Position numbers and translations under genes: made by a program. Below the pieces are notes generated by a model. That model made no database searches. It saw only the letters and a program-made list of their open reading frames with translations, and was not told where the DNA came from. This document shows, piece by piece, positions 1-10,440 of a stretch of 64,000 nt of DNA. The first letter of the stretch is position 1, and each line of letters begins with the position of its first letter. Origin of the DNA: Riptortus pedestris (Eukaryota > Arthropoda > Insecta > Hemiptera > Alydidae); contig CM032229.1 in assembly GCA_019009955.1 (NCBI GenBank), positions 145,137,501 to 145,201,500 on the forward strand, given 5' to 3'.

Positions 1-231
1 TAGGAAATACACTGAAACAATTCAACCAATCACCGAGCAGGGCTACCCTTCAATCGGCTCCCCGTATAAATTGCTTTACAGTTTCTCTCGTAAAAAGTGT
101 TCATCATGTAAATTGGAATGTACTCCTTTTGGATCTATGGAGGAATGGCGGGGCTAGAACATTTGACTAGTATTTAATTAAACGCAAAGACCAGAACGGT
201 AGAGACCAAAAACACAACTTTATCTCTATTC
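1..231. other. No gene recognised
   Basis: Mixed-composition sequence with no convincing open frame, RNA gene or repeat shared with the rest of the window. Confidence 0.5.
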
Positions 232-410
232 TGAATGTGGCTGAGTGGACAGAGCGCTCGACTGTAAAGTCAAAGATTGTGAGTTTAGAGCACTGGCCCC
301 CACTTCCCAGTAAAGCTGGTCCCTGCGGGAAGTTAGAAAATTACCACCTGGTATAAAGGAGACCCACAGGTTCTAACATATTTATAGAAAGAGGGTTTAT
401 TATTATTACT
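232..410 (+). repeat. tRNA-Tyr-like SINE or tRNA pseudogene
   Basis: The head resembles a tRNA. GTGGCTGAGTGGACAGAGCG fits a D arm with an A box. An anticodon-like CTGTAAA (GTA, Tyr) follows, then a decayed T arm (GTGAGTTTAGAGCAC). The next roughly 120 bases are not tRNA and end in a (TTA)n-rich tail, the layout of a tRNA-derived SINE. No acceptor stem closes, so it is not a working tRNA gene. It differs from the abundant SINE elsewhere in the window, and I see only this copy. Confidence 0.45.
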
Positions 411-1258
411 GTGGTCTTTTTAGATCCTTTCCCTTAAACATCTGTATATTTATTTTTATTTGATGCCCTCCTCTAACAACTCTTCCTCTTCTTTTTCAAT
501 CTAATTTGGACCCTGATATGCAGTGAATAAATGATATAACAATTAAAATTAAATTTAATGTAAACTGACTTCTTTAAAGAAGTGTTCTGTCGTCTTTGAA
601 TTTAAAATCCCGTGCTTACTTGGATCACTAACCCGCCGCACAATGGAGATCACGTAGGCGGTGCCAGGTGCGGAAACTGCAGCGTAGCTGGTAGAAGGAG
701 AGCTTGTTTTTGTAACTGAGCGCCATTGTTGATTCGGACTTCATGTTAAGTGCACGTGCTTATTATTACCTTTAAAAAGCTTCCCGCCCTTACAAGAAGC
801 ATTATCATGTTTTGTGAAATCAGAATGAAAATTGCCTCGTTATTCACATGACCAAGAATTACTGACTGTTGGTTCTTTCTATAAAATATTTTATGTTTTA
901 TTTGCACCCATAGGTAGAGTAATTTTATTTGCGAATCTAAATGGATTCATGTTTCGAGTCGTGTATTTTGGCGGGTCTATGATATCTTATTGGCGTCAAT
1001 TATCCGTAGTCGATATAGATACCTGTAGTTCTTCGCCATCTATCGGTGACTCGCCAACTAGTCATTTCTGAGCAAGACTGTCATGTTCTGGGGGAACATT
1101 CTTTCCCGAGTTAGACTCCAAAGTTAGATGTTGTATCAAGGTACGTCTGCGAGCCGGCCTGCTTAGGATATTGTCGCATGATATATGGTATAGGGTGATC
1201 TTCCCACGTTAATTAGACAGTTCTAGCCCTGGCCGTTCCCTCCACTATGTTCGTTTTC
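411..1258. other. No gene recognised
   Basis: AT-rich spacer. A small GC-richer patch lies near 630-730 but gives no recognisable peptide. Bases about 1197-1256 (beginning GATCTTCCCACGTTAATT) recur in diverged form at about 4109-4175, so a short dispersed repeat lies at the right edge. The 79-codon open frame at 832-1071 has no recognisable domain and is probably chance. Confidence 0.5.
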
Positions 1259-1387
1259 GTAGATTTCCCCTAAGGGAAATCAGCTGTTGAGGCCGTACTC
1301 ATGACGCGATTTTTGAAATTTTTCTTTAAATGTCCATCGATCCTCCCCAGGAGATGACGAAAATGAGGTCCGTTCAAAATTATATGT

Positions 1388-1443
<56 letters not shown>

Positions 1444-1741
1444 TGTTAACGCTCTAGCGGTCGTAATTTTTGTTTGATCGTTACCAAACTAATATTTAAC
1501 CGTTTTATGTAAAAAGAAAGATTAAGTTCCTTAATGGCTGAAATCGGACCAGTAGGAGGGGGGGGGGGGTTAAGAGGGGGGATTTTAGAAATGTCGAAAT
1601 ATATCCGTTACTATACCTACGTCGGATCGAAAACTTGTATAGAGTCAATCTTATTGCAAATTAAATTTACTATGAATATTGTTATATACATTTCTTCACT
1701 ATCCTGAATATTAACCGGAACGCAGGGGCTGCGTGACGGAC
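1259..1741 (+). mobile_element. Helentron-like non-autonomous element (HINE), copy 1
   Basis: It begins with the family's 5' mirror (AGATTTCCCCTAAGGGAAAT), then TGAGG...GTACTCATGACGCG, a (AT)n core near 1389-1440, the CTCTAGCGG motif, a G-run and ATTAACCG. It ends with the terminal hairpin ACGCAG-GGG-CTGCGT and GACGGAC before a T run. The 3' subterminal repeat is missing because the sequence jumps from TTAACCGG straight to the hairpin. Family identity is clear; the Helentron assignment is inferred from architecture. Confidence 0.75.
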
Positions 1742-1745
1742 TTTT

Positions 1746-1940
1746 TGAGGTTAGCCATGCGAGTTAAAGCGTTGGTCTTAATCTCACATGGTTAAACCTA
1801 GAGTTCGATTCCTCGCCTTGGTAATAGGAAATTATTTAGTCACGAACTTCTTAGTCCCACACTGGCTAGAAAAGGTGGTAGCCTGTAGATAACCCGTCCC
1901 AATTAGCCATAGATGTGACAATTAAATTATTAATAAATAG
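1746..1940 (+). repeat. tRNA-derived SINE, near full length
   Basis: This copy shows the family layout. A tRNA-like head (GGTTAGCCATGCGAG... to B-box-like GAGTTCGATTCC) is followed by a tRNA-unrelated body (ATTATTTAGTCACGAA, CACTGGCTAGAAAAGG, GTAGATAACCCGTCCC) and a tail ending TTAATAAATAG. It abuts the 3' end of the preceding HINE and lacks about six bases of the head. About 16 further copies or fragments lie in the window, most on the minus strand. Confidence 0.8.
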
Positions 1941-2817
1941 TAAAAATAATAATTTTATTTCATCAATTGTAAATTCAGTTATAAGAATCGTATGTGCATT
2001 GTTATATTTAAGATTTTCTAGATAGGTTTGTTTAAGTTCCGGCTAACTTGCTACTTGATCAGAAGGATGGTAGGTCCAACACGTACTCCCTTTGTAGCGG
2101 TATAAGCCGCACTGATGAAAGGGATGTGAATCCCAAAGGGGTAGTTACACCCCACATATTGAGGCTTGGTGAAAATGAAATGATGGGCGATACTTGAGTT
2201 AAGCAGCTACTTATTAGTATAAATCTTTATTACTCTTTAGTTACGCTATAATTACAAAAAAAAAAGAAAATTTTGTTGAGAAGGTTCCTTTTATTTTCAA
2301 TGTTAAGAAGAACAAATCAAATACACCACGTTTTGGTAAATAAAAAAAAAGGTTTTTCCTTCTTAAATGTTACCACTTAAATGTCACTGTCCTGTTCCAT
2401 AGTTAATGTTTTACGTATATTGTGTTATTATTATTTTAAAAAATATATATGTTTGAGAAATCGAGGTCAATCATAATAATGTGTATTTGTCACAAGATAA
2501 AAAGTGATTTTATCCCAAATTCTCAAAAACTCAACAAAATATACTTGTGGTTAAGGATCAATAAGAAGGCCAAGTCCTCTACTGTTTTTTAATATTATGC
2601 AGAGAGCACTTTCGGAGTCAACGTTCCATCCTCAGTGCCTGCTGACAAACACAATCCTCGAGTTAATTTAACATTCACAGCATGGCCAAAGGCAAAATAA
2701 ACAACAGTCATAAAAACAAACACAATATAAAGAGTAAAAACAATGTTAATTCTTAAAACTAGTCAACTAATAAAAATATAAAATCTAATCACTAGTCAAC
2801 TACTAAAAATTAAAGCC
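1941..2817. other. No gene recognised
   Basis: AT-rich sequence without a recognisable coding region. The last 70 bases before the hairpin hold two imperfect tandem units beginning CTAGTCAACTA. Confidence 0.5.
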
Positions 2818-2895
2818 AAAACAATAAAAAATCTAATAACAAGTCAAATAATAGCCTTTTATTATTTGACTTGTTATTAGATTTTTTATTGTTTT
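2818..2895 (+). repeat. Perfect 36-bp inverted repeat with 6-nt loop
   Basis: Bases 2818-2853 and 2860-2895 are exact reverse complements, separated by GCCTTT. The arms contain AATCTAATAACAAGTC and its complement. No mismatch is visible, so the structure is recent or maintained. A template-switch inversion of the neighbouring AATCTAAT-rich tandem units could have made it. The right arm ends in TTTTATTGTTTTAG, which also resembles a splice acceptor for the open stretch that follows. Confidence 0.9.
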
Positions 2896-2896
2896 A

Positions 2897-3190
2897 GGCA
2901 GAGAATATGGTGAACCTCAACAGTGGGCATTGCTGTTAAGAGAACATAGAACACCTGATTTTACAAAGAGCGTGAGTAACGAAGACATGCAATGGTTTCT
3001 CGTTACCATCTATCGGAAGTATGGCAAGTACTCCTTTGTATCCCAAATCGTTAGTGCAATCAATGATACGCATCAAATAGTTTATATGGAAAACACAACT
3101 TGACTGGACTTAAGCATAAATACCTTTGGTGAGTCACTGAACTCCTTGACAAAGGAGCTGATTCGTATAAAAGATTCTTCAAATATGTAA
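2897..3190 (+). pseudogene. Unidentified coding-like stretch with one in-frame TGA
   Basis: Starting at GGC (2897), one frame stays open for 68 codons to TGA at 3101-3103, then for 28 more codons to TAA at 3188-3190. Peptide pieces include EYGEPQQWALLLREHRTPDF and MQWFLVTIYRKYGKYSF, with a balanced, protein-like composition unlike the lysine/asparagine/phenylalanine-rich chance frames nearby. The TGA could be a decayed CGA (Arg) codon. A pyrimidine-rich TTTTATTGTTTTAG stands just upstream, so this may be an exon with its acceptor. I do not recognise the family. Alternatives are a relic of an unlisted transposon gene or chance. The open frame at 3344-3595 lies in the same phase and could be a further piece. 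Confidence 0.35.
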
Positions 3191-3343
3191 AATTTGCAAA
3201 TAAGTAATTGTTTGTTGTTATTTATGAACGTCCACATTTTACTGCAAAGGCTAATTGCGCCGTGGTTTCTATTGGTTTAATTTTGAAATATTTGGTTCTA
3301 CTACATCAATGACAAAGTCAGAAGTTTATGTTCTAATTTTCTG

Positions 3344-3595
3344 TTGAAATTTCTTTCTATTATGTTCTATTTCTATTTATATTATGTTCTACTTCTATTT
3401 CTATTTTTCTACTGTGAGAAGCTCATCGAAGACAGAAATAAATATGACAAACACTCAGCAATCAGTGGTGTACATAAAATCGAAGAGATACTTAGTATCG
3501 ATAGCCTCGAAAAACTACACAAGATTTACTGCTTCATCACTTCAGCATGCAATCCTCTGGAATCTATAAGTGCTGATGGATCACACCCCAGTTAA
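3344..3595 (+). CDS. Hypothetical 83-codon open frame
   Basis: The first third reads through a TTCTATTTCTATT simple-sequence tract, giving a phenylalanine/tyrosine-rich hydrophobic stretch. The remainder (from CEKLIEDRNKYDKH to the stop) is more protein-like. A pyrimidine tract ending CTACTGTGAG at about 3418 could be a splice acceptor for that part. It shares phase with the coding-like stretch at 2897-3190. No family is recognised, and a second overlapping frame (3384-3569) is equally open, so chance is a real possibility. Confidence 0.2.
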   Translation: MKFLSIMFYFYLYYVLLLFLFFYCEKLIEDRNKYDKHSAISGVHKIEEILSIDSLEKLHKIYCFITSACNPLESISADGSHPS

Positions 3596-3866
3596 ATGTT
3601 ATATTAAGACGGAAAAGGGTTTATAGAATGCTTTTAGTTATCTTTTATGTGCTATATTTTACTATTTACACTATATTGCTATTTTTTTTGTTTTTCTTTA
3701 TTGATCTCAAGAACTTGGATTTAATTATTTATTTAAAAAGACAGAATTGTTATTTGTTTATTTAATTTGTAAAAGATGTAAATCTTTAACAAATTAATGT
3801 ATATTCTATTCTATTTTATTCTTTCTATTATGTTTAATCCCACTGGGTAAGCACAAATCTATATTC

Positions 3867-4088
3867 GGGGCTCGGGTTGGCCGTGCGAGTTAGGGCGTTG
3901 GTCCTAATCTCGCATGGCTGACCTAGAGTGATAGTTCGAATCCCGCCCTGGGCAGTAGAAATTTATTTAATGACGGACTCATTAAATAAACTCCTTAGTC
4001 CCACCCTGGCTAGAAAAGGATGGCAACCTGTAGATAACCCGTCCCGATTAGCCTAGTAGCATAAAGTGGACGTACAAAAAAAAAAACA
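3867..4088 (+). repeat. tRNA-derived SINE, full length with A-rich tail
   Basis: One of the most complete copies. The head GGGGCTCGGGTTGGCCGTGC leads to a B-box-like AGTTCGAATCCC, then CTGGGCAGTAG, the body (ATTAAATAAACTCCTTAGTC, CCACCCTGGCTAGAAAAGG, GTAGATAACCCGTCCCGATT), AAAGTGGACGT and a poly(A) tail. Total length is about 220 bp. It is useful as a reference for the other copies. Confidence 0.88.
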
Positions 4089-4795
4089 AATTATATTCAT
4101 TTGTTTTTGATCTTCCCACGTTAATTGGACAGTTTTAGCCTAGGCCTTCCCTCGTCTATGTTCGGTTTTATTATAGTATTGTAATTTATCAGTTTTGAAG
4201 GTAATTTTTAAGTAAAAAAGTATGCACAATGTAGAACTAGTAGTCTTCATTAATGAATTAAATTTTTTTCAGGCTTTCTGATAGGACAGTTGGATTTTTT
4301 TCTGTGTCCAGCAAGTGATTCGTCTTCGTCGTAATGGCCATAACATCTGTGGTTGCAGAGACACAGATGGTGTTTATCAGGCAACTAAAAACACTGTAAT
4401 ATTGATCGTAGTCATTTAATCTTGTGCGTTAATTCTAACAGCTTGTCTAGAAGCAAGCCGATATTAAGCCATCGATGAAGATAATTTTATTTGATTGATG
4501 ATTGTCGGATTGTATTCTGATTCCTAGGTCATTTTGTCAATAGTTCAAACGTTATTAATCAATAATGACTGATGGATTACCGCCATCATTTGTGGATCAA
4601 TGATTCAAATCGTGTTGGTATCCAAATCATTTGATTAACACAGTCGATACGAATGTTAAAAACGTTCCTCACAAGGGGCTGCGTTGACTAAACAGATTTC
4701 CCACTTGCTAACATGACACACTGATTTCATATCAACATTGATTATGTTCATCTAAGGAAAATCCAATGAGTAGAAGTGGTTGGAAAATAAAATAA
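4089..4795. other. No gene recognised; contains a short dispersed repeat
   Basis: Bases about 4109-4175 are the second copy of the roughly 60-bp repeat seen at 1197-1256. The rest is AT-rich without a supported coding region. Confidence 0.5.
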
Positions 4796-5279
4796 AGTCT
4801 GTCACGCAGGGGCTGCGTAAACTAAGCAGATTTCCCAAGCGAAGGTTTACAATAGAGAAATCTGCCTAATAACAACTGTAGTAGTAAGAAACATCTATAC
4901 CTATTCACGAAGCACGAATAGTAACAGAAACGGCCGCCAGAGCTCTCGGCGGAGAGTCCGGAACATGGCGGGGTTCCCTCGACCACACACACAATACAAA
5001 TGCAAATATCTCGGTTAATATTCAAGATACAGAATAAATCCATATAACAATATTTATAGCAAATTTAATTTGCAATAAGATTGATCCTGCACAGTGTTTC
5101 AATCCGACGTATAGTAACGGAGATATTTTGAATTTTCGAAAATCCTCTCCTCTAAATCCCCCCTCCCACTGGTCCGATTTCAGCAATTAACGAACTTGAT
5201 CTTTCTTTTTACATAAAACGACTAAATATCGAGTTTGGTAACGATCAAACAAAAATTGCGACCGCTAGAGCGGTAACAG

Positions 5280-5340
<61 letters not shown>

Positions 5341-5482
5341 TAGATAGATATATACAGTTTTGAACGGACCTCATTTTCGTCATCTACTAGGTAGGATCAA
5401 TGGACATTTGAAGAAAAATTTCGAAAATTCCGTCATGAGTACAACCTCAATAGCTGATTTCCCTTAAGGGAAATCTGCTAAA
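4796..5482 (-). mobile_element. HINE copy 2, full length
   Basis: Read on the minus strand it is complete. The 5' mirror is at about 5455-5482, followed by CTCATGACGG, a (TA)n core at about 5283-5338, the ACCGCT-AG-AGCGGT hairpin near 5259-5272, a G-rich run, AAATATCTCCGTTAC and TTGCAATAAG blocks, the subterminal GGGAAATCTGCT near 4826-4837, and the hairpin ACGCAG/CTGCGT with a GAC(A)GAC end. Its 5' end faces that of the plus-strand copy only about 70 bp away. Confidence 0.82.
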
Positions 5483-5552
5483 ATAATAACAAAGGAGGTA
5501 TTTCAAATTTTTTAATCACCGCTCACCCCCCCCCCCTATTCCTAGGCCTATT

Positions 5553-5663
5553 TTTAGCAGATTTTCCTTAAGGGAAATCAGCTATTGAGGTTGTACTCAT
5601 GACGGAATATTCGAAATTTTTCGATCCTACCTAGTAGATGACGAAAATGAAGTCCGTTTGAAA

Positions 5664-5706
<43 letters not shown>

Positions 5707-6094
5707 GATCTATCTATATATTTGTCTGTTACCGCTCTAGCGGTCGCGATTTTGCTTTGATTATGTAAAAAGAAAAATTAAGTTCGTTAACGGCTGAAAT
5801 CGGACCAGTGGGAGGGGGGGGGTTTAGAGGGGAGGATTTTCGAAAATTCGAAATATCTCCGTTACTATAAATCGAATCGAAAAATTGTACAGAATTAATC
5901 TTATTGAAAATTAAATTTACTATAAATATTGTTCTATACAATTATTCTCTATCTTGAATATTTGCATTTTACTACATTTGGGCCGATAACGGACGCCTGA
6001 GTTTCCCACCAAGTGCTAGTTCAGCCCTTTGCTGTAACTGTTCGTACTTCACGTGGGAAATCTGCTTAGTTTACGCAGCCTCTGCGGGACGGAC
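5553..6094 (+). mobile_element. HINE copy 3, full length, head to head with copy 2
   Basis: It starts at TTTTTAGCAGATTTTCCTTA and ends with GGGAAATCTGCT-TAGTTT-ACGCAGCCTCTGCG-GGACGGAC before TTTTT. The (TA)n core is at about 5667-5699. Together with copy 2 it forms a 1.3-kb imperfect palindrome around a short spacer carrying a C13 run. The internal flank CATTTGGGCCGATAACGGAC differs slightly from copy 2, so the pair is not a simple recent inversion. Confidence 0.82.
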
Positions 6095-6340
6095 TTTTTG
6101 TCATTGACGAATATGATCTTAAGTGTTGTTTGAAACCGTGCAATACCCAGTATGGCATACATAAAAAAAATAATTTCAAGAATAATCAAGAAAGAAAAAT
6201 CTTCATTGATGGCTTCATTACACAACAATTTGTATTTTTCTCACATAACATAGATCAGTTGAAAACAATGTTTCCTATTTATACTGAACGAATATTTATA
6301 AAGTTCGACGGCTGAAAATCGGAGTTTAGTGAAGGCTAAA

Positions 6341-6646
6341 AATAAAAGTTTGTAACTATCTCGGTTAATATTCAAGATAGGAAAAAACTCTAATAAATAA
6401 GTAAATTTGCAAAAGACTGCTACACACAATTTTCCACCCCGCTTCATAATAACGGAGACATTTTGAATTTTCTATTACCAACTTCCTCCTACTGTCCCGA
6501 TTTCAATCGTTTAAGCACTTGACTTCAGTTTTACATAAAGCGATTATATGTTACATTTGATAACGTTCAAACAAAGCATGTGGCGTAACAGACAAAAATA
6601 TATATAGATTTACAGGGGCAGGGTTCCTTAAGGGAAATCTGTTTTA
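6341..6646 (-). mobile_element. HINE fragment, diverged
   Basis: Internal blocks are present in minus orientation: AACTATCTCGGTTAATATTC, AATAACGGAGACATTTTGAA, TTACATAAAGCGATTA, GGCGTAACAGACAAA. TTCCTTAAGGGAAATCTG marks the 5' terminus near 6622-6640. The (TA)n core is reduced to a few bases and the 3' end is gone, so this is an older copy. Confidence 0.65.
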
Positions 6647-6893
6647 AAAACTCCCCTAGAACTGCTTGGAAGACCTGGAATGAGTTGAAAGTCTTGATGG
6701 ACAAATTGATGATTAGGGTCGTCTTCAATATTATAAAGCAGGCCAGTGATATAATAAACACGTTCTAACATTAAGTATAAAATTATGGAGAGTTTAACCA
6801 AATAAATAAATGTATCAGACTATTATCTAGGATTACAAAATTTATGAAAGTACCTGTTATCAATATCCTAGCTGACATATCTATTAGTATTAG

Positions 6894-7078
6894 TATTTAT
6901 TGACGTCTACTTTTGGCTTCTATGGACAATTAGGACGGGTTTTCTACTAGTTACTACCATTTTCTAACCAGGGAGGGACTAAGGATTTTATTTAATGAGT
7001 TCGTCAATAGATGAATTCCTACAATCAATATGGGAATCGAACCCGCGACTCTACTCTTACGAAATGCATTAGGACGAA
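6894..7078 (-). repeat. tRNA-derived SINE, minus strand
   Basis: Reverse-complement order of the family: TATTTATTGACGTCTAC (tail end), GGACGGGTTTTCTAC, CAGGGAGGGACTAAGG, TTATTTAATGAGTTCGTCA, GAATCGAACCCGCGACTCTA (B-box side). The head is truncated or decayed near 7060-7078. Confidence 0.75.
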
Positions 7079-7506
7079 ATGTTAATTAGTTTTTGATAAT
7101 TAAGATATTTAAGATTTTTAAGTTCTTGAAGCTTAGCTTAGTCATGTCCGCTTTTGAGGATTGTACGGGGCTCAGTAAAGTCAGGTTTGTTTTGTGAGAT
7201 GGCAATAGATGACAGTCGTCTGATACAGTGGAATACGTCTCTATAACGTTTGAAGGCAGAAGTATCAGGTGCATACTTCTGGCAGGAGATCAAAAGGGCA
7301 AGGTGGGTGTGATTACCCAATTTTCTTTATTTCTTCTCCTTTCTTTGTATTTCTGTGTCTCACCAGTTATGTCACCATTTTCTTCTTATTTCCCCAGAGG
7401 TAAACTACATTTTTATATATTTTCAGATCATGTCAACAAATTTGCACTTAACTCATTTGTCTCTTATCGGATCTCACCAAAGCTGAACGCAATTGTTATA
7501 ATTTTT
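7079..7506. other. No gene recognised
   Basis: An open frame on the plus strand (7228-7512) has a hydrophobic, low-complexity composition and no family signature. I treat it as chance. Confidence 0.45.
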
Positions 7507-8290
7507 GAATGAATGAATATTTTTATTGCTTTTAAAATTTTTTATAGCAAGGGTTCAGCCCATGTTCATGATTAAATTTTTCGTTTATCTTTTCTTTATA
7601 TCATCATAAACAGAGAATACATTTAAAAATAACAAAAAACAAAAACTATATACAATAATTACTATAGAAAAAAAACATAAAACATTAATTTTATTTTAAT
7701 AATTATATTGTTTGTATTTTTTCCCTCTGACGTAAAGACTTTTAAGTATGAAAACATATATGTAGTTTATTTTATTCTTGTCCATAAGGTCAAACATATT
7801 ATCCATGGATTACTGTGGAATGTTGAGACTTTTTAGGAGGTGGTTTCTTCTCTCTGCTAAAACGGGGCATTTAAGGATGAAGTAACGGTGTCTTGGCTAT
7901 CTTCGCAAAGGGAGCATGGCTTTTCAGGATTGAATATATAAATTACCTGCCGACTATCAATCTTTGATTTTTTGTACCTAATAAGTGGATTTGAGATATA
8001 ACTTTGGTCTTAAAAAATGGCACATTTTGGTACAGGTACTCCTGGCCTCTGCCAAGAGAGCTAATTCTTCTAAAGTACTGGCTATATGTCCTGTTTAAAA
8101 TTCTTTCAATAACGAGATTAAATGGTTCTCGAGAGCCTCTAAATAAGTATTTTTTTCCCCATTAATTTTTTCCGCCCTTTCCAATTCCTCCAAGCTCCCT
8201 CCTATGCACCCAAGGCACCCTTCCAGTTCATTCACCCAGTTATGATTTTTATTACTTTTCTTTGTCCTTACTTTATGAAACACCAACGCC
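7507..8290 (-). pseudogene. LINE (I/R1-type) C-terminal remnant with zinc knuckle
   Basis: Read on the minus strand this is the decayed 3' end of a non-LTR retrotransposon polyprotein. The open part at 8286-8095 runs into a frameshift, after which the frame reads NRTYSQYFRRISSLGRGQEY. A further shift leads to PCSLCEDSQDTVT, then another to FILKCPVLAERRNHLL. Joined in order, these give the CxxC...H...C knuckle typical of the segment after RT and RNase H in I-, R1- and Jockey-group elements, followed by the usual basic ending. A 3' UTR follows to a (TTCA)n-like end at about 7507. At least three frameshifts make it dead. No RT core remains, so the clade is uncertain. Confidence 0.65.
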
Positions 8291-9764
8291 TCAACAAACG
8301 TGACTAACCAAAGCTACTATTATTCAATAAGAGTTTCTATCACGTTGGAGCATCGATCTAGGAAAGAAAGTACATTGAAATAAACTTAAAGTTCTCTTGG
8401 AAAACCTGCTTTCCCGTACAGTGAATAATGATGAATATATATATATGGGTCTCATTGAATATTCATCACTGTTCTTAGAATATTGTAAAATATAGAGGAA
8501 AAAGTCTAGAGCTACTTGGGGACTGGGAACTGGAGCAGAACTACTTAAACTGCTACTTACCTACAACAGAACCATTTCAGAGAACGGCATTTTGAAGTTC
8601 ATATCGGTTACCTCAGACGATTCAAATAGAATTCAAATTATTCGTATTAACTTTAGGGAATTCAGCTATTCGTGGATTCAAATATGCAAATAATGCTCTA
8701 TGATAGCACAAGTTTTTATAAGAATAGGGGAAAGGAGGTAATTTGCCTGGATCACCTCATACGTTATTTAATAAACATAATGAAGATCTCATAAAGTTTA
8801 TCAAAAGTTAGATATGGGTGTAGCAATAATGCATTAGAATTTTATATTGGTTATGAGGAATGAGAATTATAATTAATTTTATTTTTCCTTAACTAGAATT
8901 AAAGCTTATGAAAACCATAAAATACAGTTTAACTTTATTTAATTTTAGTTGTACTTTGTTTTTTAATTATTGCGTTTATTCAGCAATATAACTTTTTTTT
9001 AATATATATTATTTTATGATTATAATTCATTACAAGTGTTAATATTGTAAAACTCATTTTACATTAATATTTAGCGTACATGTAGTATGCCACGTGGCAA
9101 TAGGGTTACTATGAGTAGAAAAAAAAAACATAAAAATAATCCTTGTCTCTGAAAACTAACTCCTGTTATCACTATCAAATTATGGCTAATATATTGTTGG
9201 GAACAATTTAATAATTTCTTTAAATAAGTACTTACATAATCTCTACTACAATTTAGCACGCATCCTTACCTGAAATAAATAAAATAAAATAATTAGAGTC
9301 TTTTATGAAATGTTAGTAATCTTGTAATATTTTCAGATTGTATATAATTTGAAGCCTTGGTCTAATCTATCGTATAGCAACCATTGTTTATTAAAATAGA
9401 GTTTCTCAGCAATCTTTCGTAAGAAAAAAAATATATTTGCATGTGTAAATTATAGTACGGAATTTTCCTGAGAATATGACGAATGATGATGATTTAAAAT
9501 TTATTCACAGAACAGGATCCAAAATGTTATAATGAAAGATTTTTTTTATTACAGGAACCACCACATAGTATTTTCGAGTTCACTCATCTTCAATGTTCCG
9601 GCACGTCTTCAGCTTTAGGAACTTGCTTCAACAGGAATCTATTCTAGAAAATCACTGAGGACAGTGCTGCAGGACGTATCTTCCGTGTACTATTCTTATT
9701 TATAAAAACGAATAAATATTTACTGGAACGATTATTCAACGATTTTTTTTTCTATACGTTTGTT
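8291..9764. other. No gene recognised
   Basis: Very AT-rich sequence with short poly(A)/poly(T) runs and a small TA tract near 8436. No coding region, RNA gene or family repeat could be supported. Confidence 0.5.
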
Positions 9765-10225
9765 CATATTTTTGGACTATCATCCTTAATCAAACTTTTG
9801 ATTAACAATCACATCTCAATTTTGCCCTAGGCTAGCGTCTGGAGTGAAAGCTCACGTGTAGCAGAATTCTGAAGAGATTCGATTGATCGAAACGAAGTCA
9901 TCCCAAACGTATCTGAACACAACAACGCACTGAAAGTGGATTTTTTGAACAAACGTCTTACGATGATCACCACCGAAGCCAGTTCTCACTGAAACTTATT
10001 TCAAGTTATGTTTATTTATATCTGTACGTAAAGGTTGTTTCATGATAAACATTCAGTGCGATCTTACTTTTGGGATAACTTCGTTTCGATCTATCGGATC
10101 TCTTCAGAAAGCCGCCTGCTTTCGCTCCAGGCGCTAGCCTACGACAAAGTTGAGATGAAAGGTTTTTCGACAAAAGTTCGTTTGATGAAGGATGAAAGTC
10201 CAAAACGTCATGTAACAAACACTCC
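9765..10225. repeat. Long diverged inverted repeat (about 200-bp arms)
   Basis: The left arm (about 9765-9970) and right arm (about 10000-10225) are reverse complements with substitutions and small gaps. Matching blocks include CATCTCAATTTTG / CAAAGTTGAGATG, GGCTAGCGTCTGGAG / CTCCAGGCGCTAGCC, TCTGAAGAGATTCGAT / ATCGGATCTCTTCAGA and ATCGAAACGAAGTCATCCCA / TGGGATAACTTCGTTTCGAT. An open frame of 106 codons (10035-10355) covers the right arm, but its mirrored arm is not open. The structure looks like an old foldback DNA transposon or inverted duplication. No terminal motif identifies a superfamily. Confidence 0.75.
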
Positions 10226-10440
10226 TGATGGAAAAAGCATTTTAGTCAACGAGTTTTTATTTGCGTTATCTCAGATCCAGGCAGACGTGGTTAAATCACA
10301 ATCCAAACGGCTTATCTATAGCACACCAAAGAGGAATCGTGACCATTGTATGTGATAAGTACCTTTGCTCAGAGGCAGTGATACTACTTCCTTCTTATCC
10401 TATTCCTTTACGTCTAACCACAGAAATTTCTAGAATATTC

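Noticed and set aside
232..305. Functional tRNA-Tyr gene
   Set aside because: The D arm and anticodon look right, but the T arm is decayed and no acceptor stem closes; better read as a SINE head or pseudogene.
5283..5338. CRISPR-like or other regularly spaced array
   Set aside because: The repeats are simple (TA)n or dispersed transposons; no regularly spaced direct repeats with unique spacers occur anywhere in the window.
4796..5482. Classic TIR MITE interpretation of the HINE family
   Set aside because: Only one copy of the shared inverted repeat is terminal; the other lies inside a further hairpin, and no target duplication recurs, which fits Helentron ends better.
10035..10355. 106-codon frame as a gene
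   Set aside because: It covers the right arm of an inverted repeat and into flank; the mirrored arm is not open and no domain is visible.
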